The notes: a model not told the origin generated them from the letters alone. A stretch of 64,000 bases of DNA from Mediannikoviicoccus vaginalis (GCF_928097925.1 NZ_CAKMRI010000001.1:1116001-1180000); one strand, 5' to 3'; counted from the stretch's first letter, positions 27,324 to 36,647 are shown. Numbers and translations: made by a program.

Positions 27324-28210
27324 CACTGGCTACCCCCATGTTTAGACTTTATATCTTTTAAAGTTAGCATTAATTTTTTTCTCTTGTTAAAGTACTTAAC
27401 ATCTAAGTAGATTAAAACAACTATAAGGGCAATATCTACAAAGAATCCATACTTATATAGAAGACCAATTCTACCAGTTTTTTGCATTTCTGCTGCATCA
27501 GCTGGATTGTATTCAATTCTATGTCCCCTCACAAGAAGTCTGTGAGTGTTTATCATTATAGGCGTACAAGTTAAAAGGGTTGCATAGTCTTCTCCCTTAA
27601 CTATTAACAAATCTTCAAACTGACTTGGTTCAACTATTTTTATTTGGTCTACCTCGTAGGCAAGAGTCTGTTCCAAGTTATGTATGAAGAATTTATCTCC
27701 TATTTTTAATTGTGATAAATCTGTGAATAGCCTTGCTGTAGGAAGACCTGAGTGGGCTGTTATAACTGTGTGAGTGTCAAGACCTCCTATGGGAAGTGAA
27801 GTTCCTTCCAAGTGGCCCGCGCCCTTTTGAAGAACCTCTTCTGCCGTTCCTGCATACACGGGAATGTCCACGTCTATAACGGGAACTTGAACGTGACCAA
27901 TCTTTTCGTGAAGCTCTAGCATCTTGGCATAATTTTTCACCCCTTCTTCCTGTTTCTCTTTTTCGTAGGGGTCTTCTGTTATAACATTATTTAATTTGTC
28001 ATTATATCCCTTTGCAAGTTCAATTCTTCTTTTTATTTCTTCATCGTCGAGTTTTTTCTTTTCGTCATCGAAGTTTCTAACTTGTTGATCCGCCTGAACC
28101 CTATAATAAAGTCTAGAAACCTGTGGATATAACAAAATTAAAAATCCCACTATGAAAATAAGGACAAAGGGAAGCTGACTCCTCTTTTTCTTTTTAGTTT
28201 TCTTTTCCAT
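27323..28210 (-). CDS. Class C sortase, first in the operon
   Basis: 295 residues. Lid motif DPYE (about 78), catalytic His in VITAHSGLPTARLF, Cys in TLLTCTPI, Arg in NTHRLLVRGHR, with a terminal helix and lysine-rich tail. TTGGAG precedes the ATG. It follows the pilin-like gene by 54 bases that contain a long hairpin, and is coupled (TGATG) to the second sortase. Likely polymerises or anchors the pilin-like protein next to it. Confidence 0.9.
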   Translation of the reverse strand: MEKKTKKKKRSQLPFVLIFIVGFLILLYPQVSRLYYRVQADQQVRNFDDEKKKLDDEEIKRRIELAKGYNDKLNNVITEDPYEKEKQEEGVKNYAKMLELHEKIGHVQVPVIDVDIPVYAGTAEEVLQKGAGHLEGTSLPIGGLDTHTVITAHSGLPTARLFTDLSQLKIGDKFFIHNLEQTLAYEVDQIKIVEPSQFEDLLIVKGEDYATLLTCTPIMINTHRLLVRGHRIEYNPADAAEMQKTGRIGLLYKYGFFVDIALIVVLIYLDVKYFNKRKKLMLTLKDIKSKHGGSQ

Positions 28211-28228
28211 TTTTCTCCAATTCAGTCC

Positions 28229-28269
28229 AATAATTAGGAAAAGAGTGCTATATGCACTCCCTAATTATT
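28229..28269 (-). other. Intercistronic hairpin between pilin and sortases
   Basis: AATAATTAGG pairs with CCTAATTATT, with an inner GAGTGC/GCACTC stem. It overlaps the pilin stop codon and has no T-run on the minus strand, so a stability or processing element fits better than a full terminator. Confidence 0.65.
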
Positions 28270-29185
28270 CCTTAATCAATTTTTTACCGATGTAGAATAG
28301 CAAAGCTCCTGCAAGTATCATAACTATTAGAGTTATATCTCCTGTCTTCGGAACTTTAATCTTTTTCTTTTTTTCTTTCTTTTCGGTTTCCTTCGGTGTT
28401 GTTTCCTTAGGCGTAGTTTCTTCCTTGTTGTTCTTTATAACAATTTCAAACTTATCCGATTCTTCAGAGATTTCAAACTTAATAGTTTCTGATAGCACTT
28501 TGTAACCTTCTGGAGGTATTATCTCTTTTAGATAATAAGTTCCATAAGGTAAACCTTCCACCACAAACTTTCCTTTACTGTCAGATTTTACAATGTATGG
28601 CTTGCCATTCACTAAATAATCTTCATAGTAGTCGCCCTTTTTAACGTTGACTTTGAAAACCGCATTCTTTAAAGGGTTTTCTCCATCGCCGTCAACCTTT
28701 AAGAAATGATATTCTCCTGTAGGCTCTGTAGGCTTTGTGGGTTCTGTAGGTTCTGTGGGCTTTTTAATCTCAACTTTCGTTTCGATTATATCATCATCCA
28801 TTGGAATAAATATAAAAAAGGGAGCTGTTTTTTCTTTTTTATCTCCTACTTCTCTTACATAGTAGGTTCCCTTTTCAAGATTTTTTACAACTATCTTACC
28901 GTTCTCGTCAGACTTATCAGTTGTAAAATTCACTTCGTACTTTTTGCCTAAATCACTATCTTCAATCTCTCCAAGTTCTTTTAACTTTTTAGTTAAATCT
29001 TCCTTTATCTTTTCATCAGATATCTTCCAAAGCTTAAGTTGTCTATCTTTAAGCTCTCTTTCAGTAGGACCTTTTTTAAGATGAATTTCGATTTGATTTG
29101 AAGCCTGTACAAAAGATGCGGATGAAATTATAAGTAAGAATGATGCCATTAGAATGAACAAGAACCTTTTACTTACATTTCTCAT
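28265..29185 (-). CDS. SpaA/Cna_B-type pilin-like surface protein with VPKTG sorting signal
   Basis: 306 residues. Signal peptide (about 1-28, ending FVQA). An N-terminal beta domain (about 30-140) has YYVREVGD, then a Pro/Thr/Glu linker, then a SpaA-type domain (about 158-255) with the E-box-like YYLKEIIPPEGY that in this family supplies the isopeptide Glu. A charged spacer leads to VPKTG (278-282), a membrane helix and KKLIKE. This is an LPXTG-type anchor with Val at the first position. No YPK pilin motif is evident, so it could be a minor or basal pilin, or the sole shaft protein. First gene of a four-gene operon with three sortases. Confidence 0.85.
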   Translation of the reverse strand: MRNVSKRFLFILMASFLLIISSASFVQASNQIEIHLKKGPTERELKDRQLKLWKISDEKIKEDLTKKLKELGEIEDSDLGKKYEVNFTTDKSDENGKIVVKNLEKGTYYVREVGDKKEKTAPFFIFIPMDDDIIETKVEIKKPTEPTEPTKPTEPTGEYHFLKVDGDGENPLKNAVFKVNVKKGDYYEDYLVNGKPYIVKSDSKGKFVVEGLPYGTYYLKEIIPPEGYKVLSETIKFEISEESDKFEIVIKNNKEETTPKETTPKETEKKEKKKKIKVPKTGDITLIVMILAGALLFYIGKKLIKE

Positions 29186-29403
29186 TTCTATCTCCTAAAA
29201 ATATTACGTTGACAATTGCTATAATTAATTTCTATTTAATTCATATTTTAATTCATTTCACGTTTAAATGCAATGAATATTTGAAAAAATTCAGGTTTTT
29301 TGTCAGTTTTTCCTAATTTTTTAAAATATCCATCTCTAATTGTTACAAAATTTCAACAAATCGCTTTTTAAAGCTTCTTTCCTTTAATCTCAACGTCCTA
29401 TTA

Positions 29404-29412
29404 TGATATAAT
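29404..29412 (+). promoter_or_regulatory. Extended -10 promoter element of murC
   Basis: TGATATAAT (TGN plus TATAAT) 22 bases before the murC ATG. Confidence 0.65.
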
Positions 29413-29433
29413 ACTCTTGTTTAGGGGGAAAAT

Positions 29434-30822
29434 ATGTTTAATTTTGATTATAAAGATAAAAATATAAAAAAAGTTCACTTTATCGGCATCGGTGGAATTT
29501 CCATGAGCGGTATTGCGCAGCTTTTAAATTTTCATGGCTATGAAGTTTCGGGATCTGACAGAGATGACTCTGAAACCTTGGATAATTTAAGAAGCCTCGG
29601 TGTAAAGGTTCATGTTGGGCAAAGAAAAGAAAATATTGAAGACCCAAACCTAGTTATCTACACCGACGCCATACTAGATGACAATGAAGAACTTGTTCGT
29701 GCGAGACAGCTTTCCTGCCCTGTGGTATCAAGGGGAGTTTTTCTAGGCGCACTTATGAAAAATTATAAATACTCCATGGGTATTTCAGGTTCCCATGGCA
29801 AGTCCACTACCACAAGTATGATTTCAAAAATACTTGTTGAGGCGGATGTGGATCCGTCCATACTACTTGGTGGTAAGCTAGATGAAATTCAAGGCAATAT
29901 GCACAATGGCAAGAGCGAATACTTTTTAACTGAAGCCTGTGAGTTCAAGGGAAATATTTTATACTACTACCCTTCCCTTGCAGTGATTTTAAATATTGAC
30001 GAAGACCATTTAGACTACTACAAAGACATAAACCACATTGTTAGTACCTTTATTGGCTACATGAAAAATCTTTCAGAGGACTCAAAGGCAATTATAAATA
30101 TTGACGACGAAAACTGCCTTCCACTGTTGGAACATATAAAGGGCGACATTATTACCTTCGGAGTTGAAAACGAAAAGGCGACATATAATATAACCGATGT
30201 AGACTTTGACGAAGTTGGCCATCCTTCCTTTAACATAACAAGTGATAGAAATGGCTTTGGACGCCATCACTTCAACTTAGGCATTATTGGAAGATATAAT
30301 ATTTATAACGCAGCAGCTGCTATAATAACTTCATTTGAAACAGGTATAGACATAGAACATATTAAAAATTCAATTTCAAACTACCACAACCTTCACAGGA
30401 GAATGGAAGTTGTGGGAGAGTACAACGGTGCCATGATTATGACCGACTATGGACACCACCCAACAGAGATAAATGCTACAATGTCTGCACTGGGAGAACA
30501 TAAGAAGGGCCGCCTTATCTGCGCCTTCCAACCTCACACCTACAGCAGGACAAAGCATTTGTTAAATGACTTCGCAAATTCATTCAATGACTGTGACGAG
30601 GTTATTGTAACTGAAATTTTTGCCGCAAGGGAAAAGTTTGATCCATCTATTCACTCAATCGACTTGGTGGAAAAGCTTAGAGAAAATGGAGTAAATGCCA
30701 TCTATATAAAAACATTTGAAGAGGCATGCAAATATATTCGTGAAAATGTAAAAGAAGAGGACACTGTTATTACTACGGGATGTGGTAATCCAGATGTACT
30801 TGCAAAAATGATAGTAAAGTAG
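29434..30822 (+). CDS. murC: UDP-N-acetylmuramate--L-alanine ligase
   Basis: 462 residues. N-terminal UDP-binding domain with VHFIGIGGISMSGIAQLL; ATP-binding loop SGSHGKSTTT at about 118-127; central HLDYYKD and NLHRRME motifs; C-terminal domain with DYGHHPTEI. It adds L-Ala to UDP-MurNAc in the cytoplasm. Not within a division/cell-wall cluster here; it is followed 9 bases later by threonine aldolase. Confidence 0.96.
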   Translation: MFNFDYKDKNIKKVHFIGIGGISMSGIAQLLNFHGYEVSGSDRDDSETLDNLRSLGVKVHVGQRKENIEDPNLVIYTDAILDDNEELVRARQLSCPVVSRGVFLGALMKNYKYSMGISGSHGKSTTTSMISKILVEADVDPSILLGGKLDEIQGNMHNGKSEYFLTEACEFKGNILYYYPSLAVILNIDEDHLDYYKDINHIVSTFIGYMKNLSEDSKAIINIDDENCLPLLEHIKGDIITFGVENEKATYNITDVDFDEVGHPSFNITSDRNGFGRHHFNLGIIGRYNIYNAAAAIITSFETGIDIEHIKNSISNYHNLHRRMEVVGEYNGAMIMTDYGHHPTEINATMSALGEHKKGRLICAFQPHTYSRTKHLLNDFANSFNDCDEVIVTEIFAAREKFDPSIHSIDLVEKLRENGVNAIYIKTFEEACKYIRENVKEEDTVITTGCGNPDVLAKMIVK

Positions 30823-30831
30823 AGGTTAATT

Positions 30832-31860
30832 ATGATTTATTTGAATTGCGATTATGCAGGTGGTGTTCATCCGAACATTCTTAAGAGATTTATGGAAACA
30901 AATGATGAAACTTCTGGAGTATATGGCTTTGACCACTACTCAGAAGAGGCGAAAAATAAGATTAAAGAGCTTTGTAACAACGAAGACCTGGATATCTTTT
31001 TTATTTCCGGTGGTACTCAAACAAATGTTGTTGCCATATCTGCAACTATAAAGCACTATCAAGCTGTTATATCATGTGACACTGGACACATTAACACTCA
31101 TGAATGTGGCGCCGTTGAAAATACGGGACATAAAATTGTAACCCTTCCTAACAGAAATGGAAAACTTTGGGCAAAGGACATTGCAAAACTAATTGACGCT
31201 CACCATGTTCAAGGTATGGCAAGAATTCATGACGTTCAGCCGAGAATGGTATATCTATCTAACTCAACTGAGTTTGGAACCATCTACACAAGAAAAGAGA
31301 TTGAAGAAATTTACCAAGTTTGTCAACAACATGGACTTTACTTATACATTGACGGTGCAAGACTGGGATACGCCCTTACTGCTGAAAATAACGACATAGA
31401 TTTAGAATTTTTAGCAAGTCACTGTGACCTGTTCTACATTGGTGGAACGAAGATCGGAGCAATGTTTGGAGAAGCACTTGTGGTTGTGAACCCTGAAATA
31501 AGAAAGGACTTCCAATACAATTTGAAACTAAGGGGAGCTCTTCTTGCTAAGGGAAGGATGCTTGGAATTCAATTCTTAGAGCTATTCACAGACAATCTTT
31601 ACTTTGACATTGCAAGAAATGCAAACAATCTTTCTACAAAACTTAGAAAGGCCCTAGTTGAAAAGGGATATGAACTAACTGTAAACTCTCCTACAAATCT
31701 AACTTTTGTAGTTATGAGCGACGAAAAATTAATGGAACTTTCTCAAGACTTCGCATTTGAAGTTATAAGCCGTCACGATGATTACTCAAAGGTTGTAAGA
31801 ATTGCAACTGGTTGGGACACAAAGGAAGAAGACATTGACGCATTGATTGAAAGATTATAA
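30832..31860 (+). CDS. ltaE: Low-specificity L-threonine aldolase (beta-eliminating lyase family)
   Basis: 342 residues, PLP fold type I. TSGVYGFDHYSEEAKNKI at the N-terminus, GGTQTNVVAI phosphate region, HTHECGAVE-like NTHECGAVENTGHK, YIDGARLGYAL with the cofactor Asp, and the PLP Lys in GGTKIGAMFGEA. It splits threonine or allo-threonine into glycine and acetaldehyde. In this genome that glycine could feed glycine reductase encoded 25 kb away. It is 9 bases after murC and is followed by a terminator. Confidence 0.88.
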   Translation: MIYLNCDYAGGVHPNILKRFMETNDETSGVYGFDHYSEEAKNKIKELCNNEDLDIFFISGGTQTNVVAISATIKHYQAVISCDTGHINTHECGAVENTGHKIVTLPNRNGKLWAKDIAKLIDAHHVQGMARIHDVQPRMVYLSNSTEFGTIYTRKEIEEIYQVCQQHGLYLYIDGARLGYALTAENNDIDLEFLASHCDLFYIGGTKIGAMFGEALVVVNPEIRKDFQYNLKLRGALLAKGRMLGIQFLELFTDNLYFDIARNANNLSTKLRKALVEKGYELTVNSPTNLTFVVMSDEKLMELSQDFAFEVISRHDDYSKVVRIATGWDTKEEDIDALIERL

Positions 31861-31866
31861 TAAAAG

Positions 31867-31888
31867 ACACTCAGTTTTTACTGAGTGT
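31867..31888 (+). terminator. Terminator after ltaE
   Basis: 9-bp ACACTCAGT/ACTGAGTGT stem with a TTTT loop and T-run. Confidence 0.9.
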
Positions 31889-31892
31889 TTTT

Positions 31893-32318
31893 TTATATCT
31901 TCAATTGTTCAACCTTAATATTATTTCTCTCTATAAGTTCCATTGCGTACTCGTCTATCCTATAGCCCTCTTCATAGTATATTTCAGAGATGCCCGCTTG
32001 AATTAACGCCTTTGTACAGTTTAGACATGGGAAGTGGGTAACATAGCACCTACATCCACCTACTTTAATTCCTTCCTTTGCGCAGTATAATAATGCATTC
32101 ATCTCCGCATGGATTGTTGCAATACAGTGGCCGTCCCTCATGGTGTGACCAACTTCATCGCAATGTGGGTTTCCCGCAACGGAACCATTGTATCCAGTTG
32201 AAACTATTCTATTATCTTTATTTACCAACACACATCCCACATAGGCCCTGTCGCAAGTGCCCCTAGTAGCTACCATCTTAGCTAAATTCATAAAATATTC
32301 ATTCCAAGAAACTCTCAT
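31893..32318 (-). CDS. dCMP deaminase (ComEB-like)
   Basis: 141 residues. Zinc site of the cytidine/deoxycytidylate deaminase family: HAEMNALLYC (catalytic His/Glu) and FPCLNCTKALIQ (two Cys). GYNGSVAGNPHC and DRAYVGCVLVN are typical of dCMP deaminases. It produces dUMP for dTMP synthesis. AAAGGAG precedes the ATG; apparently monocistronic. Confidence 0.93.
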   Translation of the reverse strand: MRVSWNEYFMNLAKMVATRGTCDRAYVGCVLVNKDNRIVSTGYNGSVAGNPHCDEVGHTMRDGHCIATIHAEMNALLYCAKEGIKVGGCRCYVTHFPCLNCTKALIQAGISEIYYEEGYRIDEYAMELIERNNIKVEQLKI

Positions 32319-32435
32319 AATCCCACTCCTTTTTTATATTGTATCATTTTATTACAAAAGTAAAAGATTGTTATGAATAATAATAAAATTTCCTTACATT
32401 TTAAAAATCTGTTATAATTTTTTTATGGAGGAATT

Positions 32436-32867
32436 ATGAAGAAATTATTTATGATTATTCTTCTTGCAATAGTCTTTGTTTCCTGTAAAGGAAATGATAG
32501 TTTAAGTGAGTTAAAGGAAATAAAGATTGATCTTTCAAAAAATCCAAAACTTGAAAGCTTAATCAACGATATAAATAAAGATGATAACCACTCCGCCCTT
32601 ATTTTAAATAAGGATAATTTTCTTTTCGTTTATAATAACCCCAATTCAAAGGTGAAGGATTATAAACTTAAAATTAATGAAGGAGAGCTTTACATAAACT
32701 TGGAAGATGAAGTTGCACATAACGAGCCTCTGCGATTTTATGAAGTTGCGGGAGGATCTCACACAGAAGAATACCTAAAAAAATATTCCTTTCCTAAAAA
32801 GATTCACATCTTAAAAAACGGAAAGGACTTAGAAGTTGTCTACTTTGAAAATGTAGAAGTAAAGTAG
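32436..32867 (+). CDS. Small lipoprotein, unknown
   Basis: 143 residues with a signal peptide and lipobox FVSC (C17). The mature part is hydrophilic with alternating acidic and Lys-rich stretches and a beta-like C-terminus (IHILKNGKDLEVVYFE). I do not recognise the family. GGAGG lies before the ATG and TATAAT occurs at 32413-32418. A bidirectional terminator follows. Confidence 0.7.
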   Translation: MKKLFMIILLAIVFVSCKGNDSLSELKEIKIDLSKNPKLESLINDINKDDNHSALILNKDNFLFVYNNPNSKVKDYKLKINEGELYINLEDEVAHNEPLRFYEVAGGSHTEEYLKKYSFPKKIHILKNGKDLEVVYFENVEVK

Positions 32868-32893
32868 TATGTGGGGAAATCCAACATACTACT
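32863..32893. terminator. Bidirectional terminator
   Basis: 10-bp AGTAGTATGT/ACATACTACT stem, followed by TTTTT on the plus strand; overlaps the lipoprotein stop and separates convergent genes. Confidence 0.85.
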
Positions 32894-32895
32894 TT

Positions 32896-33654
32896 TTAAA
32901 TTTCAATTCCACCATTAAAATAATATGAAAGCGCCACATATATTATTGGCTGGTGAATTATATAGAAGAAAAGTCTGTTTCGTCCAATAAATGTAATTGG
33001 GTCAAAGGACTTTTTCTTTTTTTGTGGCTTAAAGCTCAGGTAAATCTTTCCTAAAAAGTAACCTCCAATTAATAAAAATATCCACGGAAGTATCGGATAG
33101 TAATCCGCTGAACTAAAATTCTCCCCAGGAAAGCCTAGAAAGAAAAGGTATTTTAGTTCGTATAGCTTTTGTGGTAGATGAACTGCTCCTGTAGGAAAGT
33201 TTAAGTATCCACTTGTTACGGGCCAAAACACATAGAATCCAAACATGGATAGTATAAACCCTAAATAGCCGTTGATGTACTTTAGAATAAGCACTAAAAA
33301 AACCATTATTAGAGTACCAAAGGCAAAGAAGTGAATTATTCCAAAAACTATAAATTCATCGGGCATAAATAGATAGGTCAGTATAGAAATTGCCACTGCC
33401 ACCACGGAAAGCTTTACAATTTTAAATATATATCTACTTGAAAAGTGTAGTGTCATTCCCGAGATGGTCATAAATAAAAATACTGAAACAAGTCTTCCAT
33501 ACTCCATCCACTGGGATGGAAAGAAATTAATATCTCGATTAAAAATAAATTTCAAATCGTATGCAAAGTGGAAAAACATTATAAATAGCATGGCAAGTCC
33601 TGCAACAAAATCTATTCCATTGTATCTTCCTTTTTTCTCTACTTTTTTATCCAT
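32896..33654 (-). CDS. Heparan-alpha-glucosaminide N-acetyltransferase-like membrane protein (DUF1624)
   Basis: 252 residues with about seven hydrophobic helices. The N-terminal RYNGIDFVAGLAMLFIMFFHFAYDL and the later PILPWIFLLIGGYFLGK and GRNRLFFYIIHQPI segments match the DUF1624/acyltransferase membrane family. Such proteins acylate extracytoplasmic sugars or polymers in related systems; the substrate here is unknown. Last of three genes with a PNPOx-like protein and cardiolipin synthase. Confidence 0.85.
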   Translation of the reverse strand: MDKKVEKKGRYNGIDFVAGLAMLFIMFFHFAYDLKFIFNRDINFFPSQWMEYGRLVSVFLFMTISGMTLHFSSRYIFKIVKLSVVAVAISILTYLFMPDEFIVFGIIHFFAFGTLIMVFLVLILKYINGYLGFILSMFGFYVFWPVTSGYLNFPTGAVHLPQKLYELKYLFFLGFPGENFSSADYYPILPWIFLLIGGYFLGKIYLSFKPQKKKKSFDPITFIGRNRLFFYIIHQPIIYVALSYYFNGGIEI

Positions 33655-33662
33655 AGCTTCTC

Positions 33663-35198
33663 CTATAGTAGTGGTGCAAATATTCTTAATACAGAGCCGG
33701 CTATCTTAACAGCTAAAAGTCTATCATTCATCTCTTGTAATGTCTTCCTTTGTGAAACTTCCATGGTTTCTATAAAGTCGTCTCTTATATCTTTTATAAT
33801 CGGTGAGTCGAAGAACCAAATTCCATTTTCAAAGTGAAGATATAGTGAACGGAAATCTACATTTATGGTACTTACAACTGCCACATTGTCATCGGACACA
33901 ATATTTTTTGCATGTATAAATCCCGGTTTGTATTCATATATCTTAACTCCCGCCTCAAGTAGTGGCTCATAGTAGGACCTTGTTACCATAAACACCATCT
34001 TCTTATCCGCAATGTATGGTGTGATAATTCTAACGTCTATTCCACCCTTAGCCGCATTTGTTAGCGCCGTTAACATCTCTGATGAAAGTATTAGATATGG
34101 TGTGGTTATATACACATATTTTTTTGCCCTGTAAATTATGTTTAGGTATGTGTTTTCTCCCACTGGCTCCTTGTCCCTAGGTGCATCTGCAAATGGTTGA
34201 ACAAAACCTTTGTCTTCCACAAAGCCTTCCTCTTTAAAAAAGTCTTTTGGAAGATAGTCGTTGAAGTTTAAAAACTCATCGCTTAGCGAGTTCCACATGG
34301 ATAGAAAAAACACTGTCAAGGACCACACGGCCTGTCCTTCAATCCTTACTCCAGAGTCCCTCCAGTGACCAAATCGAACAATTTTATTGATATATTCATC
34401 CGCCAGGTTTAGTCCTCCAGTGTATCCAATTTTTCCATCAATAACTGCAATCTTCCTATGGTTTCTGTTGTTGTGTTGAGGCAGTACTATATATTTTATA
34501 GGATTGAATACTTGATACTTTATTCCTGAAGCCCTTAGCCTATCTCCAAAGTCTCTTCCCATTTTGTTCATACAGCCGAAGTCGTCATAGATAAGCCTTA
34601 CGTCCACGCCTTCTTCAATCTTTTGTTTCAATAGGGATACTAAAGTGTCCCACACATAGCCTTTGTCAATTATAAAGTACTCTAAAAAAATAAATGACTT
34701 TGCATTCTTTATGTCTTCAATTAAATCTTCAAAGTAAAGTTCTCCAAGTGGATAATACTTTGACTTTGTGTTTCTATACACTGGACAGCTTGCATAGCGT
34801 TCCAAATACCTACTTTGTAAATAGGCGTCGGGATTAGTTATTTCTTCCAATGTATTTTCTTCATTTGACATTAAAAAGTGAAATGAAGATGTTGTTGATG
34901 CCATTCCCTTCGATACACTCTCTGCAAATTTATTTTTTGCAAAGAATAGATATAGGAAAGAGCCAAAAAGTGGCAAGGTAAGTATTGGTATTATCCATGT
35001 TATCTTGTAATCAGGGTTGGTGTCTTTATTTATAAGCACAACCATTAACACAACGGAAAGTACAAATGATACAACATAAAACCATATAAAATTCTCTTTT
35101 AGAATTATGAACATCTCAACGATGAGTACCAATTGTATCAAGAATATTATCACCATTGGGAAAGCTCTTGAAGTAACTATTTTAAGTAATTTTTTCAT
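33663..35198 (-). CDS. cls: Cardiolipin synthase
   Basis: 511 residues. Two N-terminal helices, then two phospholipase D domains with HKD-type motifs: HNNRNHRKIAVIDGKIGYTGG and FIHAKNIVSDDNVAVVSTIN. It joins phosphatidylglycerol molecules to cardiolipin at the membrane. Start overlaps the PNPOx-like gene by 4 bases (ATGA). Confidence 0.94.
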   Translation of the reverse strand: MKKLLKIVTSRAFPMVIIFLIQLVLIVEMFIILKENFIWFYVVSFVLSVVLMVVLINKDTNPDYKITWIIPILTLPLFGSFLYLFFAKNKFAESVSKGMASTTSSFHFLMSNEENTLEEITNPDAYLQSRYLERYASCPVYRNTKSKYYPLGELYFEDLIEDIKNAKSFIFLEYFIIDKGYVWDTLVSLLKQKIEEGVDVRLIYDDFGCMNKMGRDFGDRLRASGIKYQVFNPIKYIVLPQHNNRNHRKIAVIDGKIGYTGGLNLADEYINKIVRFGHWRDSGVRIEGQAVWSLTVFFLSMWNSLSDEFLNFNDYLPKDFFKEEGFVEDKGFVQPFADAPRDKEPVGENTYLNIIYRAKKYVYITTPYLILSSEMLTALTNAAKGGIDVRIITPYIADKKMVFMVTRSYYEPLLEAGVKIYEYKPGFIHAKNIVSDDNVAVVSTINVDFRSLYLHFENGIWFFDSPIIKDIRDDFIETMEVSQRKTLQEMNDRLLAVKIAGSVLRIFAPLL

Positions 35199-35665
35199 TT
35201 CTTCGCCTTACCTCTAACTTCTTCCACATCTATTTTAAAAACTGAAGTTCTGTCTATTGCATTTCTATTGTATCGAAAGCCGTCATCTAAATGAAAACTA
35301 TCACAAAGAACTTCTAATGCCCTCTCTTTTTCATCATACTCTTTTATTTCGTGAACAAGTCCATTTCCTATTACGCTGGAGTAGTTCATGGTGCAGTAGC
35401 CCCTTTCCATGTCCGTAACAAGTTCTAGGTCTGTGTCTGCTTCAAAGGAAACAAATGCATCTTCTTTTATATAATCATATTTTGTCCCCGTGGTGGCTCC
35501 GTGAAAATAGAGTATTATCTTTTCATCTTTATACTCCACTCCCGTATTCACAGGAAGTATGTACGGCGATTTTTTTCCATTAAAAGCAAGTATGGTCCTA
35601 TCGGATCTTTTAAGAATATCCACTATTTCATTTATGTCTTTTACCTCTCTATCCTTTTTTCTCAT
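35195..35665 (-). CDS. Pyridoxamine 5'-phosphate oxidase-related flavoprotein (NimA-like)
   Basis: 156 residues, split-barrel FMN-binding fold. The N-terminal MRKKDREVKDINEIVDILKRSD and YFHGATTGTKYDYI with CTMNYSSVIGNG are typical of the NimA/PNPOx-like group of anaerobes. By family knowledge members bind FMN or heme and some reduce nitroimidazoles; the natural substrate is uncertain and resistance should not be assumed. First gene of a three-gene run. Confidence 0.85.
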   Translation of the reverse strand: MRKKDREVKDINEIVDILKRSDRTILAFNGKKSPYILPVNTGVEYKDEKIILYFHGATTGTKYDYIKEDAFVSFEADTDLELVTDMERGYCTMNYSSVIGNGLVHEIKEYDEKERALEVLCDSFHLDDGFRYNRNAIDRTSVFKIDVEEVRGKAKK

Positions 35666-35796
35666 AATACTCCTCCAATAATTACTTTACTTAACTATAA
35701 CACAGGGATTAAAAGAATAATAGAATTTTTTTATAAAAAGTCTTGCATTTTTTTTATTTCATTATATAATCACTAGGTACAGTAAAGGAGAGAGAA

Positions 35797-36090
35797 ATGA
35801 AAAAAATATTTAGCATAAGATTATTACTTGGATGTAAAGTGGATTCAAGGGAAGTTTTTGAAGAGGCTTTACTGCTGGTTAAATTAAATAATATTGATGA
35901 TATACAGGAGATAATTACTGCATATATGAATGATTTAGAAGAAGAGAACGACAACAAAATCTTCAAATTAATTTCTCTTCTAGACTATTATGAAGTAACC
36001 GACGAAATAGAATTTTCTGTTCCATATCTTCAAATTTATTCAAGATTTATCGGCGAAGAAGAGCTTGAACTATATCCAGAATTCAATTAA
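35797..36090 (+). CDS. Small conserved hypothetical
   Basis: 97 residues, acidic, no signal peptide. KKIFSIRLLLGCKV followed by FEEALLLVKLNN suggests a small alpha/beta domain like DUF4288, but the match is by eye only. AAGGAG precedes the ATG, and a strong terminator follows, so the gene is likely real. Confidence 0.6.
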   Translation: MKKIFSIRLLLGCKVDSREVFEEALLLVKLNNIDDIQEIITAYMNDLEEENDNKIFKLISLLDYYEVTDEIEFSVPYLQIYSRFIGEEELELYPEFN

Positions 36091-36102
36091 AAAATTATAA
36101 TA

Positions 36103-36138
36103 AAAACGGTGTGACGAAAATATCTGTCACACCGTTTT
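36103..36138. terminator. Bidirectional terminator
   Basis: 13-bp AAAACGGTGTGAC/GTCACACCGTTTT stem with a 10-base loop and T-run; separates convergent genes. Confidence 0.92.
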
Positions 36139-36140
36139 TT

Positions 36141-36647
36141 TTATTCTTTTGAACCAGTTTCAGTTGGTTTTTCTCCACCTTTTTCAGAGTTTGACTTTCC
36201 AGTTTCGTTTTCACTTGCCTTTGCCTTGTCGCCGGTAACATTTGGTGGGTTTTTAATTGGATTTACAAATGGTGACATTGTAACTTCACCTGTAAGAACA
36301 TTTACATCTTTTTCTTCAATCTTACCAATATGTCTAATGGCAACTTCGTCCTTTTCTTTAAACAAGTCTACTGAAGCCGCTGAACCGTCTTTGTTTATTG
36401 GTTGGTAGTTTTCATCAGTTGTGTACTCATAGGTCTTTCCTCTAAATTTTTCGGGACTTTCTTCAAGTGCCTTTAGTACAAATTTAGTTTGTTCTCCAAC
36501 TTTTTCCATAGATTCAATTTCCGCAAAGAAAACTGATGTCATCTTTTGTCTTTCTTCCGCCTCTTTTTCTCTCTTAGCATTGTCAAAGGCTCCAAACACT
36601 GAAATACCGATGATTAATGCAAAAATAACCGTAAAAAATTTCTTCAT
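36141..36647 (-). CDS. Secreted or membrane-anchored hypothetical protein
   Basis: 168 residues from ATG 36647, preceded by GGAGGAAAAG; the ATG four codons earlier lies before that ribosome site. N-terminal hydrophobic segment KKFFTVIFALIIGISVFGAF acts as anchor or signal. A middle domain is followed by a low-complexity tail rich in Lys, Glu, Ser and Gly with short PTETGS elements. No LPXTG anchor is complete. Function unknown. Confidence 0.65.
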   Translation of the reverse strand: MKKFFTVIFALIIGISVFGAFDNAKREKEAEERQKMTSVFFAEIESMEKVGEQTKFVLKALEESPEKFRGKTYEYTTDENYQPINKDGSAASVDLFKEKDEVAIRHIGKIEEKDVNVLTGEVTMSPFVNPIKNPPNVTGDKAKASENETGKSNSEKGGEKPTETGSKE

